The notes beneath the pieces were generated by a model, which worked only from the letters and a program-made list of their open reading frames with translations, was not told the origin of the DNA and ran no database searches. Shown piece by piece: positions 18,153 to 28,680 of a stretch of 64,000 bases of DNA. Position numbers and translations under genes: made by a program. Positions within the stretch are counted from its first letter, which is position 1; every line of letters starts with the position of its first letter. The DNA comes from Roseicyclus sp. (lineage in GTDB: Bacteria > Pseudomonadota > Alphaproteobacteria > Rhodobacterales > Rhodobacteraceae), in NCBI GenBank assembly GCA_018401055.1, contig JAGYLB010000073.1, forward strand, positions 84,905 to 148,904. The letters are read 5' to 3'.

Positions 18153-19303
18153 ATGGCCAAGCGTCCCATCCCCCTGCCCATCCCGGTCATCGACGCAGAC
18201 GAGGCCGAATGCCCCAAGTGCCCGCCAAAGGGCGCGCCCGCATGGATGGCGACCTTCGCCGATATCGCGACGCTTCTGATGGCGTTCTTCGTGCTGATCC
18301 TGTCCTTCGCGGAATTCAACCAGCCGCGGTTCAAGATGGTCTCGGGCTCGCTGCGCGAGGCCTTCGGCGTCCAGCGCGAGATGCCCGTGATGGAAACGCC
18401 GCTTGGCACGACGATCATCAGCCAGAGTTTCAGCCCCTCGCCCGACCCCGCCGCGATCGAAGAGATCACGCAAGAAACCACCGAGCGCGAGGACCCGCAA
18501 ATCGAGACCGGCGATGGCGGCAGCGATGGGACCGGCAGCCCGGGCGATGCGGCCGAGGCACTGGCCGAAGCGTTGCAAGACGCCCTGCCCGAGGGCAGCC
18601 CGCTCGAGGCCAGCGTCGAGAATGGCGAGGTCACCTTGCGCTTTCCGCCCGATACCAGCCCCGAGGAGTTGTCCGAAACCATGGCCGAGGCCGCTTCCGC
18701 GCTGTCGCAGGCCGCGGCCGAAACTGGTGCCGACCCCTCCGAGGTCCGCATCGCGGGTCTGGCCGGGCAGATGCAGGCATTGGCCGAGACTTTGGGCAAC
18801 CCGGACGCAGGCGCAGGCGATACCGCGGGCGATGACGCCACCGGGGCCGCCGAACGCGCGGCCGCGCTGGCCGAGGCGCAATTGCGCGTCGCCTTGCGGC
18901 AAGAGGTGGCACAAGGCCTTGTGACCGTCGAACAGCGCGAGGACCGCGTGATCGTGACGGTGGGCGCAGGCGGCGCTTTCCCCTCGGGCGACGCGGAGCT
19001 GACCCCCGAGGCGCAGGAGATCATGTCGCGCCTTGCCTTTTCCGCGATGGGCGAGGCCTCCGATATCGTGGTCACGGGTCATACCGACGACGTGCCGTTG
19101 GGCGGCGGGTCGGCCTTCCGCGACAATTGGGGGCTTGCGGCGGCGCGCGCTTCGTCAGTGGTGCGATCGCTTCAGGGCACCGGTCTGATCGACCCAGACC
19201 GCATGACCGCCACCAGCCGGGGCGAAAGCGCGCCCATCGCCGACAACGCCACCCCGAGGGCCGGGCCCAAAACCGCCGGATCGAGATCGAGATCGTCTAT
19301 TGA
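18153..19303 (+). CDS. motB: Flagellar motor stator protein MotB (frameshift near the C-terminus)
   Basis: Peptidoglycan-anchored stator subunit. A cytoplasmic N-terminus leads into one helix with the ion-binding Asp (WMATFADIATLLMAFFVLIL, about residues 31-50). The linker is unusually long, acidic and Ala/Glu-rich, about 200 residues. The OmpA-like domain binds peptidoglycan (DIVVTGHTDDVPLGGGSAFR, DNWGLAAARASSVV). Near 19252 one C seems missing from a CCCCC run. Restoring it gives the normal OmpA ending NRRIEIEIVY and a stop at 19301-19303. Confidence 0.95.
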
Positions 19304-19366
19304 TTGCGGCCACGGCTAACAGGCGCGCGCGCCCCGCCGTTACCGGCCGCAAGGAGAATGCCCACC

Positions 19367-21007
19367 ATGGCCATCGACATTCTGAGCAAGTTGAACACCG
19401 GGGGCTCGGGGCTTGACCTTGTCAGCCTGTCCTCGCAGCTGGCTAGCGCGACCTACGAGCCGCGCCGCGCGCTGTTGACGGCCCGGATGGACCGTGCCGA
19501 CCTGTCGGCCTCGGCGCTGGACCGGGTGACGGCGCGCATGTCGGACCTGTCGGCGACCCTGCAGGCGGCAGCCGGCATCGACACGCTGTCGGCCAAAAGC
19601 AGCGCGCCCGGTCTGGTGGATGTCACGCTGAGCGACGCCAGCCTTGCCCCTGCCCGCCCGGTCGAGATCGAGGTCTTGGGCCTTGCGCAATCGCAGGTGC
19701 TTGAGTTCGGCGGCTTTTCCGGCCCCGATCAGGTGCTTGGCGGCGGCACTTTGACCGTCGACATCGGCCGCTGGCAGGGCGATCCGCCTGCCTTTAGCGC
19801 CGACCCCGCCCGGTCCGGCGCGCAGCTTGTCGTGCCTGCGGGTGCCACGCTGACCCAATTGGCAGAAGCATTGAGCAGCCTGCCCGGTGTGACCGCGCGG
19901 GCGATCGAGGTGGGGGATGGCGGCTGGTCGCTGGGCATCTTGTCGGAAACCGGGGCTGCCAGCAGCCTGCGCATATCGGCGAGCGCGGATTCCGCGCCCG
20001 AAATCGCGGCGCTGGATTTCTCAGCCGATCCGCGGCCCGTCGAGCGGCGCGTCGCCTCCGATGCGCTCATGACCGTGGACGGCATCGCCGTGCTGCGCCC
20101 GACCAATCAGGTCGACGATCTGATCCCCGGCCTGTCGTTGACCCTGTCGGGCGTGACGCCCGCACCGGTCACGATCCGGGCCGAAACCGACCCCGAAACC
20201 GCGCTTGGCGTGATGGAGGGGCTGGTCGAGGAATTCAACGGTTTGAAATCGCTGCTGCAGCAGGTGACCGCGCGCGGCGGCAACGGCACGGAGCCGGGCG
20301 CGCTTGCGGGCGATGCGGGGGTGATGTCGCTCATGCGCGAGCTGGACGCGATGCTGGCGGGCGGCTTGGCGGGCTTTGGGCCGCAGCCGGTGATTCTGGC
20401 AGACTTGGGCCTGCGCACCGAACGCGACGGGCGGCTCAGCCTGGACCGATCCGTCTTCGAGGCCGGTTTCGCCGCCGACCCGTCCCGTTTCCGATCCGTG
20501 CTGCAGGACAATCTTGCCAGCACGGGGCCCGGTGTGGCGATCAATGGAATGCCTGCCAGAGGCGCCACGCCGGGTCGATATGAGTTCCTGCGCGACCCCG
20601 CGACGGGGGCGGCCACGCTGAACGGGGTGGCGTTAAACCCCGTCGCGGGTGCCGACGGGATGACCGGCTACCGCGTCGCAACGGGCCCGCTCGCGGGCAT
20701 TTCGCTGGTCGTGGAGCCGGGCGTCACGCAAAGTACGATCGAATTCGGTCGCAGCCTTGGCTCGCAGCTGACAGCCTGGGTCGACACCGCAACCGGGCGC
20801 GATGGTGTTATCGGGCGCAAGCAAGATCGACTTGAGGCGTCGCTGACCGAGGATGGCGATTCCATCGAGACCCTGACCAATCAGCAAGCTGCCTATGAGG
20901 CGCGGATGCGCGCCCGTTTCGCCGAGATGGAAAAGGTCATCACCCAGCTCAACAGTACGGGCGAGTACCTGACCAGCCTGATCGACAGTTTCAACGCGCC
21001 GCGCTGA
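19367..21007 (+). CDS. fliD: Flagellar filament cap protein FliD (HAP2)
   Basis: Intact 546-residue capping protein that folds flagellin at the filament tip. The FliD N-terminal domain is present (GGSGLDLVSLSSQLASATYE) and the C-terminal domain ends in the coiled-coil core (RARFAEMEKVITQLNSTGEY, LTSLIDSFNAPR). The ATG at 19367 is preferred to 19358 because the AAGGAG site at 19351 is then at normal spacing. It follows motB by 63 bases and may share the motA promoter. Confidence 0.92.
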   Translation: MAIDILSKLNTGGSGLDLVSLSSQLASATYEPRRALLTARMDRADLSASALDRVTARMSDLSATLQAAAGIDTLSAKSSAPGLVDVTLSDASLAPARPVEIEVLGLAQSQVLEFGGFSGPDQVLGGGTLTVDIGRWQGDPPAFSADPARSGAQLVVPAGATLTQLAEALSSLPGVTARAIEVGDGGWSLGILSETGAASSLRISASADSAPEIAALDFSADPRPVERRVASDALMTVDGIAVLRPTNQVDDLIPGLSLTLSGVTPAPVTIRAETDPETALGVMEGLVEEFNGLKSLLQQVTARGGNGTEPGALAGDAGVMSLMRELDAMLAGGLAGFGPQPVILADLGLRTERDGRLSLDRSVFEAGFAADPSRFRSVLQDNLASTGPGVAINGMPARGATPGRYEFLRDPATGAATLNGVALNPVAGADGMTGYRVATGPLAGISLVVEPGVTQSTIEFGRSLGSQLTAWVDTATGRDGVIGRKQDRLEASLTEDGDSIETLTNQQAAYEARMRARFAEMEKVITQLNSTGEYLTSLIDSFNAPR

Positions 21008-21012
21008 CAGGT

Positions 21013-22092
21013 TCAGGCCACAACGGCGCGGGTGATCGAAAGCTTCTTCATCTTCTCGATCATCGTCGTGCGCTTGAGCCGCAGCGACCGCGCCGCCTGC
21101 GCAACGCACCCCTTGTTGAGATCGAGAGCGGCCTCGATCAGCGCCACCTCGATGTCTTGCAGATAGCTGCGCAGGTGCAGCGAGGGCGCGCCTTCCAGCA
21201 TCTTGCGCAGGCCATCGGCATCGGGCAGCGCGCTGCGCGGACCTTGCGGCATCTCGGCATCCGTGGCGGTCAGGCCCGGCACCATCATCAACATGCGCGC
21301 ATCGTCGCCGCCGATTTCCTCGCCCGGGAACAAGACGGCGGCGCGGTCGAAGACATTGCGCAGCTCGCGCACATTGCCCGGCCAGACATGCGCCGAGAAG
21401 AGCCGCAGCGCGGCCGCCGAAAAGTGCGGGGCCATGCCCGGCCCGGCCTCGACCCGGTAGCGCGCCAACATCGCATCCAGCAGCGCGGGGATATCCTCGG
21501 ACCGCTCCGACAGGCCCGGCACCGACAGGCCTATCACGTTGATGCGGTAGAACAGATCTTGACGGAACCGGCCCACGGCGACCTCTTGCGACAGGTCGCG
21601 GTGGGTTGCGGTGACAAGGCGGAAATCGACCTCGATCTCTTCGCGGCCGCCCAGACGCTGCACCTTGCGGGTTTCCAGCACGCGCAAGAGCTTGGCCTGC
21701 AGCGCTGGGGGCATGTCGCCGATCTCGTCGAGAAACAGCGTGCCGCCCTGTGCCTGCTCCACCCGTCCGGGGCGGCGGTCGGTGGCACCGGTAAAGGCAC
21801 CCTTTTCATGGCCGAACAGTTCGGATTCGAGCAGATCGGCCGGGATCGCCGCGCAATTGACCGCGACCAGCGGACCGGGACGCCCCGACAGCATGTGCAC
21901 CGCCTGCGTCACCACTTCCTTGCCCGCGCCCGTCGGGCCTTGCACCATCACCGGAAGCGGGCTGGGCGCCACGCGCGCGATCATCGTCTTGAGCCGCGCC
22001 ATCACCGGGCTTTCACCAACCAGAAGATGGGCAAGCCGCAGGTCCTGATCGGGCGAGGTCGCGGCGGATATGCTGGTCCAATGGGTCGACAT
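21013..22092 (-). CDS. Sigma-54-dependent flagellar activator, FleQ/FleT type
   Basis: Intact 359-residue bacterial enhancer-binding protein. It has no N-terminal receiver or other sensory domain, as in the FleQ/FleT flagellar activators of Rhodobacter. The AAA+ domain carries Walker A GPTGAGKE (residues 52-59), the sigma-54-contacting loop GAFTGA (98-103), Walker B GGTLFLDEIGDM and the WPGNVRELRNV block. A Fis-type helix-turn-helix ends the protein (CVAQAARSLRLKRTTMIEKM). Lacking a receiver, it is probably controlled by its level or by a partner protein. It is the natural activator for the sigma-54 promoters listed here. A partner EBP is not in this window. Confidence 0.93.
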   Translation of the reverse strand: MSTHWTSISAATSPDQDLRLAHLLVGESPVMARLKTMIARVAPSPLPVMVQGPTGAGKEVVTQAVHMLSGRPGPLVAVNCAAIPADLLESELFGHEKGAFTGATDRRPGRVEQAQGGTLFLDEIGDMPPALQAKLLRVLETRKVQRLGGREEIEVDFRLVTATHRDLSQEVAVGRFRQDLFYRINVIGLSVPGLSERSEDIPALLDAMLARYRVEAGPGMAPHFSAAALRLFSAHVWPGNVRELRNVFDRAAVLFPGEEIGGDDARMLMMVPGLTATDAEMPQGPRSALPDADGLRKMLEGAPSLHLRSYLQDIEVALIEAALDLNKGCVAQAARSLRLKRTTMIEKMKKLSITRAVVA

Positions 22093-22253
22093 GATGCTCT
22101 TTCGAAAATTCTTTGCTGCGCGGGACTGGATTCGCGTCCCTCACAAATCGTTGTATCGAAAGAGTTTACCCCCGTGCCGCGTGCAGAGGGGTCAAGCTCG
22201 AGGGCATCCGTAGGATTGTCTCGCAACTAAAGATAGCAGACGCGAGAATCGGA

Positions 22254-23094
22254 TCACGGGCGCGTGTCCGCCGGTATCCCCGCACCGAATTCCGCGCGAA
22301 GGCGCGCCAAGCGGTCGGTGTCGCCGGTCGGGGCCACAACGCGGGGCATGGACACGGCGCGCAGGTTGGGCAAGGCGCCTTCGGGTAGAGCCGCAAGGCG
22401 GCTGTCGGGCAGATCGGGCAGGTCGGGGTCTTCCGCCGAGGCGACAAATCCGCGGCGCGCGGCACAAGCGGCGCGCGGCCTGAGAAACGGCCGTCGCCCG
22501 TGCGGGATGCCGCCACAGGGGCGACCGGGGCCGGGGCCGCCGCAACCAGCGCGCCGCCATTACCGCCCCCGACACTGCCGCCAACAGTCCGGCGGTTGCC
22601 TTCGACGCGCGCCAGATAGGCCTGCCCCTGTTCGGGGTCGGCAGAATGATAAGCCTGCACCGCCGCGTCCCAATTGCCCTCGCGCCGCCACAGCCCCACA
22701 AGGAAGCGCGCGGCGTAATCGGTATTGGCGGCCGGGTCGATCATCTGCTCCAGACTGTCGAAAGCCTCGCCATGCCAGTGCCAGTTGATCTGCATGCAAC
22801 CCACATCGACGTTGCGCTGCCCTCGGCCAGCACGGCGCGCAGTTGCGCCAGCGCGGCACCCTGGCTTTCCAGATACATCCCGTCGCCCGCCATGTTCAGC
22901 GTCCAGGGCCAGGCCGAGGCGCGCGGCCCCCCGCCGCTTTCGGTGCGCGCGATGGCGGCCAAAACACCCTCGGGGATACCATGAAGCGCTGCGGCCTCTT
23001 CGGCCAGCGCCTCGCAATCGGGTGCCGTTGCCTGCGCCAAGCCCGGCCCGGCCAGCGCGGCGACCAGCGCAAGCAAAGCCACGGCACGCGCCAT
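22254..23094 (-). CDS. Flagellar soluble lytic transglycosylase, SltF-like (frameshifted)
   Basis: Signal peptide (MARAVALLALVAALAGPGLA), then an SLT domain with the catalytic Glu in IARTESGGG, the NMAGDGMYLES segment and the GCMQINWHWHG block. An Ala/Pro-rich tail follows and after correction ends GAGIPADTRP at 22254. Indels near 22820 and 22470 split the gene; the corrected protein is about 279 residues. The start overlaps the flgL stop (TGATG), so it is in the flg operon. FlgJ here has no muramidase domain, so this enzyme probably opens the cell wall for the rod, as SltF does in R. sphaeroides. Confidence 0.85.
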
Positions 23095-24331
23095 CAGCGC
23101 AGCCAGTCGAACAGCGTGGACTGCCCGATCTTGACATAGCTTTGCTGGCTGACCTGCCGGGTCAGCATCAATTCCTGCAGGCGGGTCACGGCCTCGACCA
23201 CATCGAGATCCTCAAGCCCCCGCCATCACGCTCTAGCCAGTTCCGTCTGGCGCCGTATCACCAATTCGCCCTGCCGTTCGGCCGCTGCGCCCAGTGCACC
23301 GACCTCGGCGCGGCGGTCGGCGATGTGCTCGGCGGCATTGCGAAAGGCCGTGACGAGCGCGTCGGCCGCACGCCCCTCGGCCAGCATCGGCACACCGCCC
23401 GCGTCGGCGATGATTCCGCCCCGTGCAGGCGACACGGACAGACCCGAGACCCCGACCGGACCGGCCGCACTCAGCACCAGACCCGTGCCCGCCTCGTCCA
23501 GCGTGGCCGTGACCCCGGTGGCGGACGTCTGCGCATTGATCGCCTCGATGGCAGGGCCAAGCGCGCCCGCGACCAGCGATGCCTCGATCCGGGCGGTGCC
23601 TTGCGGGCCTTCGACCGTCATGGACCAATCGGCACCCGCGCGCGTCAGGTGGGGCGTCAGGGTCAGCGTCCCCTCGCCTCGCGCCATCTCGGCCATTGCA
23701 TTACCGCCGCTGCCTAGGGTCCGGGCGAGATCGTCGATCATGCCAAACAGGTCACGCCGTGCGCCGGTTGCGTCGGGAATGCCCATGAATACCTCGGCGC
23801 CGTTCAGGCCGGTGGCGATGCGCGCGCTTTCGGATACGCGCAAACGGTGCTTGCCAGCATCGCCCTGATAGCTCACCCCTCGGGCCCCTCGGCAAAAGGA
23901 TCGACCCCCGCCCGGTAGCCTGAGAACAGCGGCCGCCCAGTGGCGTCGCGCGCATTGCCCAGATCGACCAACGTCTTGCGCAAGGTCGACAGTTCGGTCG
24001 CGAGCGACGCGCGCTCGGTATCGGGCGTGCTGGCGGATGCGCCGCGCAGCGCGATCTCGCCCAGCCGCTGGGTCACGGTGGAAATCTCGGCCAAGGTGGT
24101 GTCGGTCAGCGTCAGCCGTTCCGACGCGCGGTCGATTGTGGTGGAAAAGCGATCCAGCAGCGCGCGCTGATCCTCGGCCGCCGACAGACGTGCGGCCCGC
24201 CCCAGATCCGAGGACGGGCGCGGGTCGTTGCGGCCTTCGGAAATCCGCGTCTGCAGATCCGAAATGCGCAGGTCGAGCCGCCCGAAAGCGGCAGTGTTCA
24301 GGCTGTGGAACAGCGAAGTGCCAAGCGTCAT
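23094..24331 (-). CDS. flgL: Hook-filament junction protein FlgL (frameshifted)
   Basis: HAP3, flagellin-like junction protein. The N-terminal part (24331 down to 23873) has the typical RLDLRISDLQTRISEGRND and ATGRPLFSGYR blocks. The middle continues from 23876. The C-terminus, in a third frame, reads LEDLDVVEAVTRLQELMLTR and ends IGQSTLFDWLR. Breaks are near 23875 and 23225. The joined length is about 412 residues. It begins 7 bases after the flgK stop. Confidence 0.9.
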
Positions 24332-24338
24332 CGGGGCC

Positions 24339-27300
24339 TCACAAGGCGTTGATCAAGGTGTCGAACAATTGGCGCGCGACGCTCAGAACCTGCGCGCTCG
24401 CCTGATAGGCCTGCTGTTGCTGCAAGAGGCGTGCCGCCTCGGTGTCAAGGTCGACGGCGCTCAACCGCGCCTCGGCACGATCAGCGCTTTCCTTTTGGGT
24501 GGTGGCTGTGCTCACACGCAGGTTCGCGGCAGAAACCTTGGCCCCGACCCCGCCCAGAAGATCGGCGTAAAGGGCTGCGAACCCGCCCCGGTCGGTGGTG
24601 CTGTCGCGGCGTGCCAGATCGGCCAGCCGGTCAGCCCCGCGCCCATCGGACGGCGCAAGACTGTTGGGCGTCAGCGTGAAACGGTCGCCGGTGGCGATGG
24701 CACCGCCCAGCGTGATGGCGAACCCGCCAAGCGTGGCGCTGCGCCCTGCATCGAGCGTGCGGGTCGCGATCTCGGCCCCGGTGGCACTGTCGTAAAGCCC
24801 GATCCGGCCCGTCGCGGCATTGAGCACGCGCAGTTCGCGGGGCCCCGGGGCAGCGGCCGGATCGATGGTGGTCTGGCCTGCAAGACGCAGCGCGCCCGCC
24901 CCGGTCATCACCACCAGCAATTCCTCGCCCGAGGGCGTGTCGAGGCTGAGCGTCTGGCCGCTGCCCGCAGGCAAGGCGCGCAGGTCAAGCCGCCGCGCGT
25001 CGCTGGCGGTGAGCGTCAGGGTATCGCCCGACAGGCGCGCGCTCAGCCCCAGCGTGGCAAAGCCCGCGTCGCTGGCGCCTTGCTCGGGCGGAATGCGGAC
25101 ACTGCCCGCCCGCGCATCGACCGACAAGATCACGCCGCCGGTGGCAGGATCTATCGCGGCGCTGCCGGGAAAGCCGGGCGGCAGGGTCACGCCTGCGCCG
25201 CTCACCGTCAGGTCAAAGCGGGTGCCGCCCAACTCGATGGCAAAGCTTGCGGGCAAGGCTGTGGGCGGCTGGCCGATGATCTGGGTCATCGGCGCATCGG
25301 ACAGGCCAAGGCCGAACCGCCCCGCCTCGCCCGCGTCACTGGCCAGCATAAGCGCGGCACCATCGGTGTCGCCACCGCGTGTTTCCACCACCAACCGACC
25401 ATCGGTCGCAAAACGCGCGCTCAATCGGCCCGGCTCGGGGCCTTCGACCACCGGCCCGGTGTCCGTCATGCGGATGGCATAGGCATCCGCGCCAAGGGTC
25501 AGCTTGACCTGCGCGCCCAGAGGGCGGCGGGGCGGTCAGGGCCACGCCCGTCAGGCGGCTGGCGGGGGCATCGGCCCGCAGGCTGGCCAGCATCGCCGCC
25601 GCCTGATCGGCCCCGGACAACCCGGCCAGCGCCGGATCGGGGCCAAAGTTGGCCTCGCGCCCGTCGGGCAGGCCGATGGCAAGGCCGGGGGCAAGACCCG
25701 CAGGGCCGTTTGCCCCGGCGAAACTCAGGGTCTGCACAGCCCCCGCGCTTGAGGCCGCGCGCGTCATCGCACCGCCAAGGAACGCATCCGGGGCACCCGC
25801 GCGTAAGACGCCATCCTCGCTGGCCGACAGCGCGCCGGGGCTGGACAGTGTCACGACACCGGTGATCCGCGCGCCATCGGGGCCAGCGCCCGACAGGCTC
25901 ACAGCAGCGCCCAAAGCGGCACCGTCAGGGCCAAGGCGCTGCAAGGACAGCGCGCCGCCAGCGTCATGGGCCACACGGCCCAACGTGATATCGGCGCCGC
26001 CCGCATGGATCAGCACCAGCCGCGCCGCATTGGGCGAAATCTCGGCCCGGATGCCGGTCGCGGCCGTCTCGGCATTGACCGCGGCGGCCAGCGCGCCCAG
26101 ACCGCCTGCCGACAGGTCGGCGGCGATGGCACGGGTGTCAGGTTGTCGCCAGTCAGCGTCAGACTTACCCGGCCCGAGGGGGGGGCCTGCAGCTCCACCA
26201 TTGTCAGCGCGCTGGCCTCGACCGGCAAGGCCGCGCCGATCAGGGCGGCGCGACGCGCGGCGCTGGTGCCTTCAGCCAGGCTCAGGCTGCCCGCGACGCC
26301 CGGTCCATCCAGCGACAGAGCGCTTGCAGGCAGGCGCGGTGCGGGACCCGCCCCGGTAAAGGGCGCAATATCCGCACCGGTGCCAAGGCTGAGCGCGACA
26401 TCGCCCGTACCCGACAGGCGCGCCGCGTCACCGCCCCCGGCAAAGCCGTAAACGGCACCGGGCAGAAATCCGTTCGCCTCGGTCACCAGCGCCAGCGCCT
26501 GCGCGGCGCTGATCGGCGGGCCGGCCAGTTGGCGCCCCTCGCGGGTAAAGACCGCAAGCGAAGGGCAGCGGGCGCGGCATCAGCGATCAGCAGTCCTGCG
26601 ACCGCGCCCGCCGTGGTCTGCACCGTGGCCGAGGGCAGCGTGGCCCCTTCGGCCGCCGCAAGGGTCAGCCTCCCGTCCTCAACCGCCACGCGCAGGCCCA
26701 GTTCGGACAAGGCGCGGCCATCGGCTGCGCGGATGGCGCCGCTGGTCAAAGCGGCTGCGAAATCCTCGGGCGCAAAGGGCCCCGGCGCGGCAAAGCTCTC
26801 GCCGCCGCCTCAGTGTCAGGCTTTCGACCAGTGCGCCGGGCTGCACGGCGAAATCTTGCGTCGTCAGACGGGGCAGTGCGGCAAGGCTGGCCGATACCGT
26901 GCCTTGCGGCAGTCGGCCAATCACGCCCCGGCCCAGAAACTCCACCGCCTCGCCTGTGCCCAGCAGCGCGGCCAGATCGGGTGCCGCAGCAGGTGCTGGG
27001 ATCGCGGGCGCAACAAGGATCGTGCCGGTCCCGGCGTTGCCCGGCGCTGCCTCGACTCGGGTGGCACCCGCAAGCGCCAGACGCGCCGGATCGTCGATCC
27101 GCCAGCGCATGTGACCGGCCCAGCCGCTGGTGTCGCTCAGCAAGATGCGGTCGCCATCGGCGGCCAGCCCGTCAAGCTCCACCATCAGCCCCGGCAGGCT
27201 GATCCGCGCGGCCCCGCTCGCCAGCTCGGTCGTGTCGGGGCCAAGCGCGCGCCACAGCCCTGCCGAGGCGTCGCGGACCAGCGTGATCGGGCCCCGCAGG

Positions 27301-28359
27301 CATCGCGGCGGGATCAGTCACCGTGACCGTTGCCGCCGCTCGCACCGCGATTGGCGGCCATCCCTCGGCCTGCCAGCCCGCCGAGCGACACAAGCGCGCC
27401 ACCCGGACGACCGGCGAGATCAAGGCTTTCGCCATGCGCCGCGTTCAGATCGCGGGCAATCACCCCGGCCCAATCGTCGATCCGGGTCGCAACCTCGGCC
27501 AATGCGGCGGCAGCGGCGCCCAGACCGCCCAATGTCCCGCCCGTCACGGCGCGGCTTTGCGCGGGCTGGCCCGGCTCGATGGACCGCGCGACCAGTAGAC
27601 GGCCCGGCGGACCCGCTTGCAGCGTTGCGGCGCTTGGGGCCCGGACAAGAGTAGCGGGCCATTTGGCTGGCTGCCCAGCCGCACCTCGGCCAGACCGCCC
27701 TCGGCCATGGTGACGGTGATGTCGGTCAGCCCGGCCAGATCTTGCAAGAGCCCGTCCCGCCGGTCGAGCAGCGGGTTGCGTGCGCCGGTGCCCTTGGACA
27801 CGGCCAGAGAGCCTTGCAAATCGGCCAGTTCCGACAAAAACCGGTTCGCCTGCCCCAGCGCCACGCCCTGTTCTTCGGCGATGCCCTTGCCCAGCGTCTG
27901 CACGCTCAGCGCAAGATCGGCCACGCTGGCCGTCAGCGCGCGGCCGAACTCCACCGCCACGCAGCGCAGGCCGATGTTGTCAGGGGCAGCCGAGAGCGCG
28001 CCGACCGAGTCGAAAAAGGCATCAAGCTGCGGCAGCGGGCCACCACCATCGGTGATCATGCGCGCTTCGAGGGACCGAAGGTGCGGCGCCGTCGCCTCAG
28101 CGCCGGCCAACGCGCCGGTGGCATCGCGGGCGCGGGCGGCCAAAAGCATGTCGAAGGCGCGCCGGATCTCGGTGACCTGAACGCCCTGCTGGTCAATGCC
28201 GCGCAGAAGCGGCGAGGCTTCGGCGCCCACGCTTCGGTCTGCATCGTGTCGCGGCGGCGGTGGCCGGCGTGTCGACACTTGGCGATGCCTCGCCCGTCAC
28301 GGTCAGCGCGTTGCGCGCGGCGGCGACCCGCTGGCCGCGATCGAGAACAGGTCACCCAT
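24339..28359 (-). CDS. flgK: Hook-associated protein FlgK, unusually long (many frameshifts)
   Basis: HAP1, first junction protein between hook and filament. The start MGDLFSIAASG at 28359 and an end (ARQLFDTLINAL) at 24339 enclose about 4.0 kb, or about 1340 residues, versus about 550 in enteric bacteria. Recognisable parts are an N-terminal flagellar core with LLRGIDQQGVQVTEIRRAFD and GDGLLQDL-type helices (28280-27545), and the FlgK C-terminal core (AARLLQQQQAYQASAQVLSV). Between them is a very large Ala/Gly/Leu-rich beta-type insertion with repeated domain-like patterns. At least seven indels are needed. Long FlgK proteins are known in Rhodobacter Fla1 systems, so length is probably real. 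Confidence 0.85.
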
Positions 28360-28362
28360 GGA

Positions 28363-28668
28363 TCAATCTCCCTGCCCGGCGCGTGCGGCCAATGGCGCAA
28401 GCTGACGCGCTATGGCCTCGGCCAGACCAAGGCCCGCACGGCCCGCGCCGCTTTCGGCCAGCGCACTGTCCAGCATGGAATTCGTCGTGTCCGACCCCGT
28501 GCCCTCGAACAGCCCGTCGCCAAGGCTGGCCGCGCGCGCGGTTTGCAGCATCTGCTGCAAGATGATCGCCTCAAAACCTTGGGCGGCCTGCAACAGTGCC
28601 GGATCGGTCGCGCTGAGCGGAGCCTCGGGGCGGAACGACATCTGTGGGCGGATCGGGGGCAGGTCCAT
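28363..28668 (-). CDS. flgJ: Rod assembly protein FlgJ, single-domain form
   Basis: Intact 101-residue protein equivalent to the N-terminal rod-capping domain of enteric FlgJ (LQAAQGFEAIILQQMLQTAR, GTGSDTTNSMLDSALAESGA). The C-terminal muramidase domain is absent, and the stop is followed after 3 bases by flgK, so it is not a truncation artefact. The separate transglycosylase at 22254 supplies the missing activity. Confidence 0.92.
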   Translation of the reverse strand: MDLPPIRPQMSFRPEAPLSATDPALLQAAQGFEAIILQQMLQTARAASLGDGLFEGTGSDTTNSMLDSALAESGAGRAGLGLAEAIARQLAPLAARAGQGD

Positions 28669-28680
28669 GGAATGTCTCCT

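Noticed and set aside
22093..22253. A sigma-54 promoter for the activator gene
   Set aside because: GTGCC-like bases near 22175 lack a GC at the required 10-base spacing in the right orientation.
24228..25865. A 545-codon open frame antisense to flgK
   Set aside because: Shadow of the FlgK C-terminal part; Arg/Gln/Gly-rich composition without any domain.
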